64,000 bases of DNA, taken from Bradyrhizobium diazoefficiens (lineage in GTDB: Bacteria; Pseudomonadota; Alphaproteobacteria; Rhizobiales; Xanthobacteraceae). The notes beneath the pieces are model-generated. The model saw nothing but the letters and a program-made list of their open reading frames with translations. It did not search any database and was not told where the DNA came from. Position 1 is the first letter of the stretch; the number at the start of each line of letters is the position of its first letter. Of the stretch, positions 41,863 to 50,262 are shown piece after piece. Both the position numbers and the translations under genes were made by a program. The stretch lies in contig NZ_JAENXS010000002.1 of assembly GCF_016612535.1 (NCBI RefSeq), forward strand, positions 1,178,001-1,242,000, read 5' to 3'.

Positions 41863-42827
41863 TCGTGCTTCTTCGCCTCCACCGGCGGCGTGCCATGGGT
41901 GTGGAAGGACTCGATCGTCTTCAGGCCCCAGGCCTGGCCCTTCTTGCGCTCGTCCTCGGTCCACACGATCGGCTTCCAGTCTGGCGCAAGGATGAGGCGC
42001 GCGCCGGCATTGGCGACTTCGACGCGGTTGCCGCCGGGCTCGTAGACATAGAGGAAGAAGGTCTGCTGGATCGCGTGCTTGTGCGGACCGGTTTCAATGT
42101 GGATGCCGTTTTCCAGGAAGATGTCGGCAGCGCGCAGAATCTCCTCGCGGCTGTCGAGGGCGTAGGTGACGTGGTGGAAGCGCCCGGGCGTGCCGGAGTG
42201 GTCGAGCGAATAGGCGAAGTCATAGCTCTTGTTCGACATGGTCAGCCACATCGCGGCTTCGCGGCCGTCATTGAGCACGATCTGCTCGGTCAGGCGGCAG
42301 CCGAGATAGGTCTCGAAGAACTCGCGGTTGGCTTTGATATCGACGGCGAGACAGTTGAGGTGGTCGAGACGGCGGACATTGACGCCGCGCGCGGGAAAGC
42401 GCTGCGCCTGGTTCTTCAGCGCCGGCTTCAGCTCCGGCGGTGCCTGATACCATTCGGTCTCGTAATAGAGCTCGACGATGTGGCCGTCGGGATCCCTGCA
42501 GCGGAACGTCGGCCCCTGCCCCATGTCGCCGTCGATCCAGCCGATGTCGAAGCCGGAGCCCTTCAACGCGGCGACACGGCGCTCCAGCGCCTGCTGGCTG
42601 CGTGCGCGCAGCGCCATATGCTCCATGCCTGACGTCTTCGACGCCGTCAGCTTCAGCGAGTAGCGCTCGTAGTCGTCCCAGCCGCGCAAATAGACCGATT
42701 CGCCCTTTTGGCCACTGACGGTCATGCCCATGACGTCGACGAAGAATTTCAGGCTCTCGTCGGGCTTCGGCGTCAGCAGTTCCATGTGGCCGAGATGGGC
42801 GAGATCGAGGATCGGTTCGGGCTGCAT
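41859..42827 (-). CDS. Type I (VOC) extradiol ring-cleavage dioxygenase
   Basis: This 322-residue two-domain vicinal-oxygen-chelate protein has the C-terminal domain metal ligands of catechol 2,3-dioxygenases: His156 (RRLDHLNCL), His218/219 (FHHVTYALD) and Glu270 (GGNRVEVAN), plus the YVYEPGGNRVE signature. It should open a catechol-type ring with Fe(II) and O2. The start at 42827 has GGAGGAAACC; an in-frame TTG upstream would include that ribosome site. It stands alone, converging with ndhL. Its leader holds the same 40-bp element as the TetR-headed operon at 19.6 kb. The substrate is unknown. Confidence 0.85.
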   Translation of the reverse strand: MQPEPILDLAHLGHMELLTPKPDESLKFFVDVMGMTVSGQKGESVYLRGWDDYERYSLKLTASKTSGMEHMALRARSQQALERRVAALKGSGFDIGWIDGDMGQGPTFRCRDPDGHIVELYYETEWYQAPPELKPALKNQAQRFPARGVNVRRLDHLNCLAVDIKANREFFETYLGCRLTEQIVLNDGREAAMWLTMSNKSYDFAYSLDHSGTPGRFHHVTYALDSREEILRAADIFLENGIHIETGPHKHAIQQTFFLYVYEPGGNRVEVANAGARLILAPDWKPIVWTEDERKKGQAWGLKTIESFHTHGTPPVEAKKHD

Positions 42828-42973
42828 GGTTTCCTCCAAAACTTGGCTAGCAGGTCGTTATTGGCAAGGCATCACTGGCAAAGTTGGCGTGCGATCCCTT
42901 CCACGGAATCGCGCAATCCGGCGCAGGGCGCAAATGTGACTGGGCGCGCCCGGACGGCGACGGTCGCAGGCTC

Positions 42974-43013
42974 ATTTGTACTAATGTACAAATGATTAGG
43001 TCTCGTCAACAAA
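42974..43013 (-). promoter_or_regulatory. Second copy of the TetR-type operator/promoter, before the dioxygenase
   Basis: Perfect arms CATTTGTAC (42973-42981) and GTACAAATG (42986-42994) surround TAAT. On the minus strand TTGACG lies about 18 bp from ATTAGT, giving a promoter overlapped by the palindrome. The 40-bp block matches 19637-19676 at 36 positions, including the stretch AGGTCTCGTCAACAAA outside the palindrome. The leader to the dioxygenase start is about 145 nt. Confidence 0.72.
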
Positions 43014-43122
43014 CCAAAACGTGCCGTTTCGCGATCGGCGCGGCTCCCCGCTGCGAATGGCCATCCTGCAAACGGCGGACGGACTGCCCGAATGGTAAAA
43101 TCTTCCTTAATTCGATTTGAGC

Positions 43123-43305
43123 TCACGGGCTTGGAAAAGCGCCATTTTTAGGCTGATTCCGCCCGCAAATATGCATTAGGAACAAACCTAATGGCCGAAT
43201 TGTCGCGGATTTAACAAAGCGCCCGCGCCAGCCGTTTAACCGTTTGTGCAGCCAGAGCCGCGCATAGTCAGAGTCAAACTCCTCGGACTTCTCAGGTTCA
43301 TTCAT
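43123..43305 (-). CDS. Possible 60-residue protein divergent from the HerA-like gene
   Basis: The open frame (MNEPEKSEEFDSDYARLWLH, KRLNGWRGRF...) has AAGGA eight bases before its ATG. It starts one base from the GTG of the HerA-like gene on the other strand, so its ribosome site lies inside that gene. An acidic start followed by a basic, aromatic-rich region looks protein-like. There is no family match, and the abutting divergent starts make it uncertain. Confidence 0.35.
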   Translation of the reverse strand: MNEPEKSEEFDSDYARLWLHKRLNGWRGRFVKSATIRPLGLFLMHICGRNQPKNGAFPSP

Positions 43306-43306
43306 C

Positions 43307-45046
43307 GTGACATCCTTTGGACGCGTGATTTCGGTACGGGGATCGCTCGCCCGGGTCGGGCTGCTGGCGGAAAGCCAGATGCCGGTCTCGGAAGTTCGGG
43401 CCACCGTCGGCCGCTTCGTCAGCATCCGCTGCGCCAGCTCGGTCATCGTCGCGATGATCACCGAGGTGTCCTGCGAGAACCTCTCGAGCACCGACAATCT
43501 GATCGCCATCGCCTCAGTCGACCTGCTCGGCGAAATTCTCAACGCCGCCGACAAGGCCAAATTCCAGCGCGGCGTCACCAATTATCCGACGATTGGAGAT
43601 TCCGTCGACCTGATCACCAGCCAGGAACTCCGCACGATCTACGCGCCGACCGGGTCGGACCAGATCAATGTCGGCTTCCTCCAGCAGGACCGCTCGGTCG
43701 TCGCCTATGTCGACATCGAGGAAATGCTGTCGAAGCATTTTGCGGTACTGGGATCGACCGGCGTCGGCAAATCGACCGGCGTCTCGCTGCTGCTCAACGA
43801 GATCCTGAAAGCGCGGCCGAACCTGCGCATCTTCCTGCTCGACGTCCACAACGAATATGGCCGCTGCTTCGGCGACCGCGCGCTGGTGCTCAACCCGCGG
43901 AACCTGAAGCTGCCGTTCTGGCTGTTCAATTTCGAGGAAATCGTCGACGTGCTGTTCGGCGGCCGGGCCGGCGTGCCCGAGGAGCTCGACGTCCTCGCCG
44001 AGGTCATCCCGATCGCCAAGGGCATCTACACCCAGTACCAAAACACCGATCGTCTCGGCCTCAAGCGCATCGATCCCAAGCAGATCGGCTTCACCGTCGA
44101 CACGCCGGTGCCGTACCGCCTGGTCGATTTGATCTCGCTGATCGACGAGCGCATGGGCAAGCTGGAAAACCGCTCCTCGCGCATCATCTATCACAAGCTG
44201 ATCTCGCGCATCGAGGCAGTCCGCAACGATCCGCGCTACGCCTTCATGTTCGATAATGCCAATGTCGGGGGCGATACCATGGCCGAGGTCATCAGCCATC
44301 TGTTCCGCCTGCCCGCCAATGGCAAGCCGATGACGGTGATGCAGCTCGCCGGCTTCCCGGCCGAGGTCATCGATTCCGTCGTCTCGGTGCTGTGCCGCAT
44401 GGCCTTCGATTTCGGCCTGTGGAGCGACGGCGTGTCCCCGATGCTGTTCGTCTGCGAAGAAGCGCACCGTTACGCCTCCGCCGACCGCAATGTCGGCTTC
44501 GGGCCGACCCGCAAGGCAGTCTCGCGCATCGCCAAGGAAGGCCGCAAATACGGTGTCTATCTCGGCCTCATCACGCAGCGCCCGGCCGAGCTCGACGCCA
44601 CCATCATCTCCCAGTGCAACACGCTGTTCACGATGCGTCTTGCCAACGACCGCGACCAGGCGCTGCTGCGCGCCGCGGTGTCGGATGCGGCTGCGAACCT
44701 GCTGTCCTTCGTACCCTCGCTCGGCACCCGCGAGGTGCTGGCGTTCGGCGAAGGTGTCGCATTGCCGACGCGGCTGCGCTTCAAGGAGGTGCCGCCGCAT
44801 CAACTGCCGCGCGGTGAAGCCACCATCTCGAGCGTGCCTTCAGTCACCTCGGGTCACGACATGCATTTCGTCGGCGCCGTGCTCGAGCGTTGGCGCGGCG
44901 CGACCTCGCAGCGCGACGTCCCGAACGACCCGGTCTTCCAGGCGCCACCCGCCAAGACGCTCGCGCCCACTGAGGCGCCGATGCTGCAGCCCTCGATGGG
45001 ACTCGATCCGGATCGCTTTTCGCTGTTGAAGAAGCCGCTGCGGTAA
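43307..45046 (+). CDS. HerA-like ATPase (DUF87)
   Basis: This 579-residue protein has an N-terminal HAS-barrel-like region (FGRVISVRGSLARVGLLAES) and then a RecA/FtsK-type motor. Walker A GSTGVGKST is at 149-157, Walker B is MLFVCEEAH, and GLITQRPAELDATIISQCNT is typical of HerA hexamers. HerA proteins translocate DNA; in archaea they pair with the nuclease NurA and in some bacteria with Sir2 or other effectors. No nuclease partner is adjacent. The start is GTG 43307, directly before the barrel; no strong ribosome site is seen. The C-terminal 60 residues are Pro-rich and flexible. Confidence 0.83.
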   Translation: MTSFGRVISVRGSLARVGLLAESQMPVSEVRATVGRFVSIRCASSVIVAMITEVSCENLSSTDNLIAIASVDLLGEILNAADKAKFQRGVTNYPTIGDSVDLITSQELRTIYAPTGSDQINVGFLQQDRSVVAYVDIEEMLSKHFAVLGSTGVGKSTGVSLLLNEILKARPNLRIFLLDVHNEYGRCFGDRALVLNPRNLKLPFWLFNFEEIVDVLFGGRAGVPEELDVLAEVIPIAKGIYTQYQNTDRLGLKRIDPKQIGFTVDTPVPYRLVDLISLIDERMGKLENRSSRIIYHKLISRIEAVRNDPRYAFMFDNANVGGDTMAEVISHLFRLPANGKPMTVMQLAGFPAEVIDSVVSVLCRMAFDFGLWSDGVSPMLFVCEEAHRYASADRNVGFGPTRKAVSRIAKEGRKYGVYLGLITQRPAELDATIISQCNTLFTMRLANDRDQALLRAAVSDAAANLLSFVPSLGTREVLAFGEGVALPTRLRFKEVPPHQLPRGEATISSVPSVTSGHDMHFVGAVLERWRGATSQRDVPNDPVFQAPPAKTLAPTEAPMLQPSMGLDPDRFSLLKKPLR

Positions 45047-45057
45047 AACACCTTGGA

Positions 45058-45080
45058 GTCCGGGGCACGCGCGCCCGGAC
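45058..45080 (+). terminator. Stem-loop after the HerA-like gene
   Basis: GTCCGGG (45058-45064) and CCCGGAC (45074-45080) form a perfect 7-bp stem with a 9-base loop, 12 bp after the stop. No T-run follows, so intrinsic termination would be weak; it may only stabilise the 3-prime end. Confidence 0.4.
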
Positions 45081-45145
45081 ATATCGAGGCACGTTGAGGC
45101 GACCGCCCGCATCGACTATGGTTGCCGGCCCCTTAGCCGGAATCC

Positions 45146-45730
45146 ATGCTCATGACAAAGCCCGCGCAACGCTTTCCCGCCCCCGCAATTGATACCCTGC
45201 CCGACGACATCCGCACGCGCCTGCTCGCCGTGCAGGAAAAGAGCGGTTTTGTGCCGAACGTGTTCCTGACGCTCGCCTATCGTCCGGACGAATTCCGCGC
45301 CTTCTTCGCCTATCACGACGCGCTGATGGAGAAGGACGGCGGGCTCACCAAGGCGGAGCGCGAGATGATCGTAGTGACGACCTCGGCGGCCAACCAGTGC
45401 CAATATTGCGTCATCGCCCATGGCGCGATCCTGCGCATCCGGGCCAAGAACCCGCTGATCGCCGACCAGGTCGCCATCAACTACCGCAAGGCCGACATCA
45501 CACCGCGCGAGACGGCGATGCTCGATTTCGCGATGAAGATCTCGGCCGACGCGCAAGGGATCGCTGAGGAGGATTTCGCCGCCCTCGCCCCACACGGCTT
45601 CAGCGACGACGACATCTGGGACATCGCGGCGATCTCGGCCTTCTTCGCGCTGTCGAACAGGTTGGCGAATTTCACCGGCATGCGGCCGAATGAGGAGTTC
45701 TATCTGATGGGACGCCTGCCGAAGAAGTGA
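45146..45730 (+). CDS. AhpD/carboxymuconolactone decarboxylase-like, peroxidase-related protein
   Basis: This 194-residue all-helical protein of the AhpD-like superfamily has the redox motif CQYCVIAHG (Cys85, Cys88, His92), the arrangement seen in AhpD-type alkylhydroperoxidases and 'peroxidase-related enzymes'. The N-terminal DIRTRLLAVQEKSGFVPNVF segment fits the same subfamily. It stands as a single gene between the HerA-like ATPase and small ORFs. ATG 45146 or 45152 could serve as start. A thiol-dependent peroxide-reducing role is likely, with the electron donor unknown. Confidence 0.85.
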   Translation: MLMTKPAQRFPAPAIDTLPDDIRTRLLAVQEKSGFVPNVFLTLAYRPDEFRAFFAYHDALMEKDGGLTKAEREMIVVTTSAANQCQYCVIAHGAILRIRAKNPLIADQVAINYRKADITPRETAMLDFAMKISADAQGIAEEDFAALAPHGFSDDDIWDIAAISAFFALSNRLANFTGMRPNEEFYLMGRLPKK

Positions 45731-45796
45731 CTGAACAGCGGTGACCGAGCTCGACTATCCTGCTGCGCCCCGGCGTCCCGATGTTCGCCCAAGCAT

Positions 45797-45994
45797 TCAA
45801 GACGTGTGTCCGTCGAAATCACCCTCGACTGGCGTTTTCTTGGCGCGCTGTCGAGTCATCCTGGCGGGGTCGGGCTGACCGGGAACACCGCGCGGACCAA
45901 GCTGCGCGCGCTGAAGATCATCTTCGGAGAACGACGGCTCGACTCCATTTGGCTCGGTCCTCCGCGTGGCGTGAATGTCGTCTCCTCCGCTCAT
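45797..45994 (-). CDS. Hypothetical 65-residue disordered protein
   Basis: AGGAG lies six bases before the ATG at 45994, a strong ribosome site, and this is the main reason to accept the gene. The product (MSGGDDIHATRRTEPNGVEP, ending VEGDFDGHTS) is hydrophilic, Pro/Arg/Asp-rich and probably unstructured. No domain is recognised. A frame on the opposite strand over the same bases lacks a ribosome site. Confidence 0.5.
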   Translation of the reverse strand: MSGGDDIHATRRTEPNGVEPSFSEDDLQRAQLGPRGVPGQPDPARMTRQRAKKTPVEGDFDGHTS

Positions 45995-46162
45995 TGTGAA
46001 CTCCTGTCGTGGTTGGAGATGCCTGAGTTTCGAGTTGAGCGATTCAGCTCCGCAGCGACAACTCCGGAAAGGCGACCGCGTTGCTTGAAGCTGAGCCAAT
46101 GACTACCAATCGACCCAAGGTCCGAACGTTCCAATCCAGGCAACCGTCTTAGCCTTGGCTGC

Positions 46163-46252
46163 CTAGGTGAACTGCTTCCCATTGCCGACGGGTTTTGCAT
46201 GGTCCGGGATGAGACGGCTGTCCTCGTGGATGTCGAAATGGTATCGCGGCAT
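46163..46252 (-). pseudogene. Truncated DUF6894-like gene start
   Basis: The 29-codon frame begins MPRYHFDIHEDSRLIPD, the typical start of DUF6894 proteins (MPRYxFDIxxGxxxxPD), which are usually about 80-100 residues long and abundant in Bradyrhizobium. Here it ends at TAG 46163-46165 after GNGKQFT. It is either a remnant or a very short variant. Confidence 0.4.
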
Positions 46253-46261
46253 CGGCGCGGT

Positions 46262-46993
46262 TTAAAGCGTTGGCGACTGGCGCAGATAGCGGCCGTCGAA
46301 ATCCGCGAGCTCCAAAAATCTCCGCTCGTCGAGCACCGTGACGCGTCCGCGATGTAGCTCGACGATGCCCTCCTCGCGCAACTGCCTGATCACGCGGTTG
46401 GCGTGCACGGCGGTGATCCCCATCGCCTCGCCGATCTCCTCCTGGGTCAGCGGCATCTCGAAGCTGGTCCCGTCGACGCCCCCGATGATCCTCAGGCGTT
46501 CGCGCAATTCGATCATGACGTGGGCGAGCCGTGCGGGCGCCGGACGCTGACCGACATTGACGATCCATTCGCGGAACATCGCGGCGTCGATCAGCGTGTC
46601 GCGCCAGAACATCTCGGCGACGATCGGCCTGCGGCGGTGCAGCTTCTGCAGCGTCTCGTGGCTGATGAAGCCGAGCGTCGCCGGCGTCAGCGTCGACAGA
46701 TCGTGGTCCATCACGTGCAGGAACAGGCTCATCAGATCGGGGATTTCGCCGGGGATGTGCAGCGACAATATCTGCCGCTTGCCGCTCGCGATCGTCTTGG
46801 AGCGTGCGCAGAACCCGTCCGCGATCAGGCAGCAGTCGGTCGCGCGCTCACCGTCGCGCACCACCGCCGTTTCGGCGGGGTACTGTCGCACCGAGATCGG
46901 CAAGGCTTCGATCTCCTTGATGTCCTCTTCCGCGATCGCGGAAGAGATGCGCAGGCGCTTGATGAGCGCCGCGCGGATTGCAACGCCGGGCAC
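46262..46993 (-). CDS. Crp/Fnr-family transcriptional regulator
   Basis: This 243-residue protein has an N-terminal cNMP-binding-like barrel (ETAVVRDGERATDCCLIADG, IPGEIPDLMSLFLHVMDHDL) and a C-terminal helix-turn-helix (LTQEEIGEAMGITAVHANRV then IRQLREEGIVEL). There is no Fnr-type Cys cluster at the N-terminus and the cyclic-nucleotide phosphate loop is not conserved. This is the subtype common in Bradyrhizobium, with an unknown signal. The GTG at 46993 is the apparent start. It is adjacent only to small genes. Confidence 0.85.
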   Translation of the reverse strand: MPGVAIRAALIKRLRISSAIAEEDIKEIEALPISVRQYPAETAVVRDGERATDCCLIADGFCARSKTIASGKRQILSLHIPGEIPDLMSLFLHVMDHDLSTLTPATLGFISHETLQKLHRRRPIVAEMFWRDTLIDAAMFREWIVNVGQRPAPARLAHVMIELRERLRIIGGVDGTSFEMPLTQEEIGEAMGITAVHANRVIRQLREEGIVELHRGRVTVLDERRFLELADFDGRYLRQSPTL

Positions 46994-47154
46994 TGGAGCT
47001 CGCTCCCGTCTCGAGAATGGACGTACCGAATTGCGAGCAGTGGGACTCGCGGGGGCGCCATCTTGAAAAGCCCGCGATCGGCCGGCGGTTCCAACAAAAG
47101 TTAAGGACGTGGCTCGCCTGTGCGTGCTTGTTTTGGCGCTCGAAAGGGCAAACC

Positions 47155-47367
47155 ATGACCAAGAAGCGCAACCGCACGCGACCGGCCCTGTCCCTCCAGG
47201 AACGCCTGAACAAATTCACGCAGGAAGCCCGTGACACGGCCAGAAGGCTGCCGGCGGGTGCCGAGCGCCACATGCAGTTGCAGAAGGTTCGCAACGGCGA
47301 GGCCGCCGCGGAGATGGAGCGTTGGCTCTCCTCGCCCGGCCTGCAAAATCCGAAATGGTGGCGCTAG
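47155..47367 (+). CDS. Hypothetical 70-residue basic protein
   Basis: AAAGGG precedes the ATG at 47155. The product is basic and helical (RPALSLQERLNKFTQEARDT, ARRLPAGAERHMQLQKVRNG) and ends SPGLQNPKWWR; the C-terminal pattern is shared, from memory, by small unannotated proteins of Bradyrhizobium. There is no membrane segment. Its function is unknown. Confidence 0.6.
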   Translation: MTKKRNRTRPALSLQERLNKFTQEARDTARRLPAGAERHMQLQKVRNGEAAAEMERWLSSPGLQNPKWWR

Positions 47368-47370
47368 AGC

Positions 47371-47514
47371 CTAGCGCTTGACCATCAACGGAAGCGCCGG
47401 CGCGAAGCGCTCGGCAAATGTCAGTGTCCTGGCCTGGTGAACCGCGGCAAATGACGCCGAAATTCCTGCTGAGGCGACCGCGAGCAAGGCAATTACGAAA
47501 ACGAGACGGCGCAT
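47371..47514 (-). CDS. Small exported or membrane-anchored peptide, 47 residues
   Basis: AGGAGG sits five bases before the ATG. The N-terminus (MRRLVFVIALLAVASAGISA then SFAA) is a complete signal peptide, leaving a mature tail of about 20 residues (VHQARTLTFAERFAPALPLM VKR). It converges with the preceding small gene, three bases apart. A secreted peptide or a short single-pass protein is possible. Confidence 0.55.
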   Translation of the reverse strand: MRRLVFVIALLAVASAGISASFAAVHQARTLTFAERFAPALPLMVKR

Positions 47515-47790
47515 GGCTGCCTCCTGTGTGAGCTCGACTACGCCCAATAGATGGGCCGGCTTTGTTTCAGGACCACTTCGTGGGTGCGGAAAATGATTTC
47601 GCTCAAGCGGCTGTGATGAGATCCGGCTCGCAATGCTGCAGGCCGTAAACAACTCATGATAGTCGCCGTCGTCTTGCATCGCGTGCGCGCCGTATCGGGG
47701 AATTTCACACCCGCGATCAGGATCATGAATCGCAAGGCAGCCGTGACAAGCAGCATTTGCTCGATTGCGGAGTCCTCGAGGAACGGTCAG

Positions 47791-47946
47791 ATGAAAATCA
47801 TCATCCAAAGGCTCAACGGTCTGTGGCACCTCATCGTCGGGTCGAGTCGGATCCGAACACCCTTCCTGGAAACCCAGGATCGCGCACTGGTCGTGACATA
47901 CGCCAGGCGTGTTTATCCCGGCGCCAAGATCTTCCAGCGCGATTGA
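47791..47946 (+). CDS. Hypothetical 51-residue protein
   Basis: GAGGAACG lies just upstream of the ATG. The compact sequence (MKIIIQRLNGLWHLIVGSSR, ending YARRVYPGAKIFQRD) reads like a small beta-rich domain rather than disordered sequence. It is unrecognised. It converges with the ParB-like gene 15 bp downstream. The 276 bp upstream (47515-47790) hold no gene that I can support. Confidence 0.45.
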   Translation: MKIIIQRLNGLWHLIVGSSRIRTPFLETQDRALVVTYARRVYPGAKIFQRD

Positions 47947-47961
47947 TGCGAGCGCCCGCGC

Positions 47962-48588
47962 CTAGTCATCCGACGCCGGCCCGCACCAGCCGGGCAGATA
48001 GACCGCATCCTTGCTCTTGGCCGCGGCCAGCGCTTTCTCCAGCGCCTTGTCGAAATTGGCATCGACCGCCTTGCGCGTCAGCTTGCGGCGCAGAAAGTCG
48101 GCCCAGAGGAATTCGGAGAACGGCGTGGTGTCCTTGGCGAAGCCGCCCATACGGCGGAGCTCGCCGGCGAGGCTGCGGTAGGGATCATCCTTGAGATCGA
48201 CGACCGATTTCGGCAGATCGCGGAACGGACGCCGCTCGCCCTTGGCGTCGTAGGGATAGACCCAGCGCTTGTTGTCCATCACGCCCCAGAACGCCTCGCG
48301 ATCGACCATGCGGAGATCGCCGACTACGGTGACCAGCACCTCCTTGATGCCCTCGTCGTGCAGCGCGCGGCCGAGATGATGATGGTCGATCACGTAGTAG
48401 CGCGCGTCCGGTCCGAAGACGACGGGGATCATGTGGCTGCCGAGCAGCTCGGACTGCTTCTTCTTACCGTGCTCGCGCCAGCGCTTGCGCTTCTCCTTGA
48501 CCTCGCGCATGCCGACCGTCATCTGCGTCGGGCGGAGCGACAGGATCGGCACCGGGTGCACTCTCGGCTCACGCGCGTTGGTGGTCAT
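47962..48588 (-). CDS. ParB-like nuclease-domain protein (chromosome partition-like fold)
   Basis: This 208-residue protein of the ParBc_2 superfamily has VHPVPILSLRPTQMTVGMRE at the N-terminus, then YYVIDHHHLGRALHDEG in the position of the GEHRxxA motif, and a DLRMVDREAFWGVMDNKRWV segment. The family's role outside segregation is not established. ATG 48588 is preferred over the in-frame ATG at 48606, because GAGAGG lies between them. No ParA partner is nearby, so a plasmid-partition role is unlikely. Confidence 0.78.
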   Translation of the reverse strand: MTTNAREPRVHPVPILSLRPTQMTVGMREVKEKRKRWREHGKKKQSELLGSHMIPVVFGPDARYYVIDHHHLGRALHDEGIKEVLVTVVGDLRMVDREAFWGVMDNKRWVYPYDAKGERRPFRDLPKSVVDLKDDPYRSLAGELRRMGGFAKDTTPFSEFLWADFLRRKLTRKAVDANFDKALEKALAAAKSKDAVYLPGWCGPASDD

Positions 48589-48903
48589 GATCGAACGGCC
48601 TCTCATCTGGTTGCAACGGGTGAACAGGGTTCCCGATTATGCCATGGGCGTTGCGGCGGCAACATGCGTTCGGGACAAGCGGCGCCATCGTCCCGGCTGT
48701 TGTTGCAGCGCAACCCGTACGTCCCTGACGCCGGGATGACAACCCGCTCCGACGAGCGTTCGCGGCGCGCAAGGAAGAGCTCAAGAAATGATCAGGAAAG
48801 ACAATTGGAATGCGCAATGCACGTGCGCGTTGAGAAGATTTTCTGCAACGCTTGTGCCCCGTATGCTATCTAAAATTTGCTGCTTCGGAGTGATCCCCGC
48901 GCC

Positions 48904-49245
48904 ATGAAATCCCAGCGGCCCATAACCTCGGATGACGAGCACCGGGTGCTCCAGTTCAGGCCGCGCACGACGCCCTCCCCGGTGATCCACCGGGGCAGCG
49001 GCATCGTACAGAAGCTGCACGCCGCCCCCGAACCGCTCGACCTGTCCCGCTACGAGCAGCCGCGCGAGGAGCCGGAAGACTTCCGCCATCGCATGCTCGC
49101 CAACATCGCGGCGCTGGCCTTCACCATCGCGCTGACCGCGATCGGGATCTGGCTTGCCGTCAGCATCGCCGACTTGCGCCGGACCCAGGATTGCGTGCTG
49201 ATGGGCCGGCGGGACTGCGTCAAGATCACGACCCCGCACATCTAG
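48904..49245 (+). CDS. Hypothetical single-pass membrane protein, 113 residues
   Basis: About 70 polar, Pro/Arg-rich residues precede one membrane helix (NIAALAFTIALTAIGIWLAV), and a short C-terminal tail carries two Cys (DCVLMGRRDC). This is an N-in, C-out arrangement by the positive-inside rule. There is a weak ribosome site (GGAG, 13 bases upstream). It lies in the same orientation as the acpXL cluster but is separated from it by 248 bp. Confidence 0.62.
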   Translation: MKSQRPITSDDEHRVLQFRPRTTPSPVIHRGSGIVQKLHAAPEPLDLSRYEQPREEPEDFRHRMLANIAALAFTIALTAIGIWLAVSIADLRRTQDCVLMGRRDCVKITTPHI

Positions 49246-49493
49246 GCCCGGCGGGCCGCCGGCGTCCTCCTTCCTGCGGGGCCTATCCCCGGGCCGAAGC
49301 CGTCCCGGGCCGGCAGCCCCAGCCCTGTCCCTGCGCCTTGTCCGGCTCCATTGAACTCAGGGCGGCGCTCCGATATACGGGCTTTCAACCCGGCCAGAGG
49401 GGGGGTTGAGGGCGTCATTCGGGGCGCGATGCCCACCCACCTTGCCACTCTGGAATATCTGAAAAATATCCGCAATATATCAAAGGCTTAGTG

Positions 49494-49781
49494 ATGTCCT
49501 CCACATTCGATCAGGTCGCTACGATCATCGCTGAAACCTGCGACATCCCGCGCGACACGATCACGCCGGATAGCCATGCCATCGATGACCTCGGCATCGA
49601 CAGCCTCGATTTCCTGGACATCGCGTTCGCGATCGACAAGCAGTTCGGCATCAAGCTACCGCTGGAAAAGTGGACCCAGGAAGTCAACGACGGCAAGGCG
49701 ACCACCGAGCAGTATTTCGTGCTGAAAAACCTGTGCGCGCGCATCGACGAACTGGTTGCCGCCAAGGGCGCGAGCGCCTAA
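49494..49781 (+). CDS. acpXL: Acyl carrier protein for very-long-chain fatty acids (AcpXL)
   Basis: This 95-residue carrier has the phosphopantetheine Ser37 in [12 protein letters not shown] and the extended C-terminus [20 protein letters not shown] then LCARIDEL, which distinguishes AcpXL from the housekeeping ACP. It carries the growing C26-C32 chain that is later attached to lipid A. AAAGG precedes the ATG at 49494; a GTG three bases earlier is also in frame. It is the first gene of the VLCFA/lipid A operon. Confidence 0.94.
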   Translation: MSSTFDQVATIIAETCDIPRDTITPDSHAIDDLGIDSLDFLDIAFAIDKQFGIKLPLEKWTQEVNDGKATTEQYFVLKNLCARIDELVAAKGASA

Positions 49782-49791
49782 TCGGGCGGCC

Positions 49792-50262
49792 ATGCAACTC
49801 GAATATTTCCAGATGATCGATCGCATCGTCGACCTCGAGGTCGACGCGAAAAAGATCGTTGTCGAGGCCCAGGTTCCCAAGGAGAGCACCGTCTTCGAAG
49901 GGCACTTCCCGGGCTATCCCTTGATGCCCGGCGTGCTCCTGATCGAATCGATGGCGCAGGCCTCGGGCTTTCTCCTGCTTGGCGTCTTGAAGTTCGAGCG
50001 CATGCCGATCCTGGCCGCCGTGAAGGAAGCCAAGGTACGCGGCTCGGTGTTTCCGGGCGACCTCATGACCCTCGAGGCGAGCGTGGCCCATGAGGGCTCG
50101 GGCTATGCCATGACCGAGGCCAAGATCCGGGTCGGCGGCAAGCTGCGCGCGAACTCGATGCTCACCTTCACGCTGATCCCCTTCCCCAATTCGGATATGC
50201 GCGGATACATGGATGCGGTCGCCAAGCGCGTCGGCTTTCCGCAACAGGCCGTATCGCCATGA
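49792..50262 (+). CDS. 3-hydroxyacyl-ACP dehydratase of the VLCFA cluster (FabZ-like)
   Basis: This 156-residue hot-dog-fold protein has the FabZ active site GHFPGYPLMPGVLLIESMAQ, giving His38 and Glu52. It removes water from the 3-hydroxyacyl-AcpXL intermediate in each elongation round. The N-terminus is short, and the C-terminal 30 residues are longer than in housekeeping FabZ. It starts 10 bp after acpXL and its stop overlaps the next start by ATGA. Confidence 0.9.
   Translation: MQLEYFQMIDRIVDLEVDAKKIVVEAQVPKESTVFEGHFPGYPLMPGVLLIESMAQASGFLLLGVLKFERMPILAAVKEAKVRGSVFPGDLMTLEASVAHEGSGYAMTEAKIRVGGKLRANSMLTFTLIPFPNSDMRGYMDAVAKRVGFPQQAVSP

Noticed and set aside
46108..46132. GGAAC-N17-ATT on the minus strand upstream of the small gene at 45797-45994
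   Set aside because: The -35 matches EcfG promoters but the -10 reads ATT instead of GTT; one match in two elements is not enough to call it.
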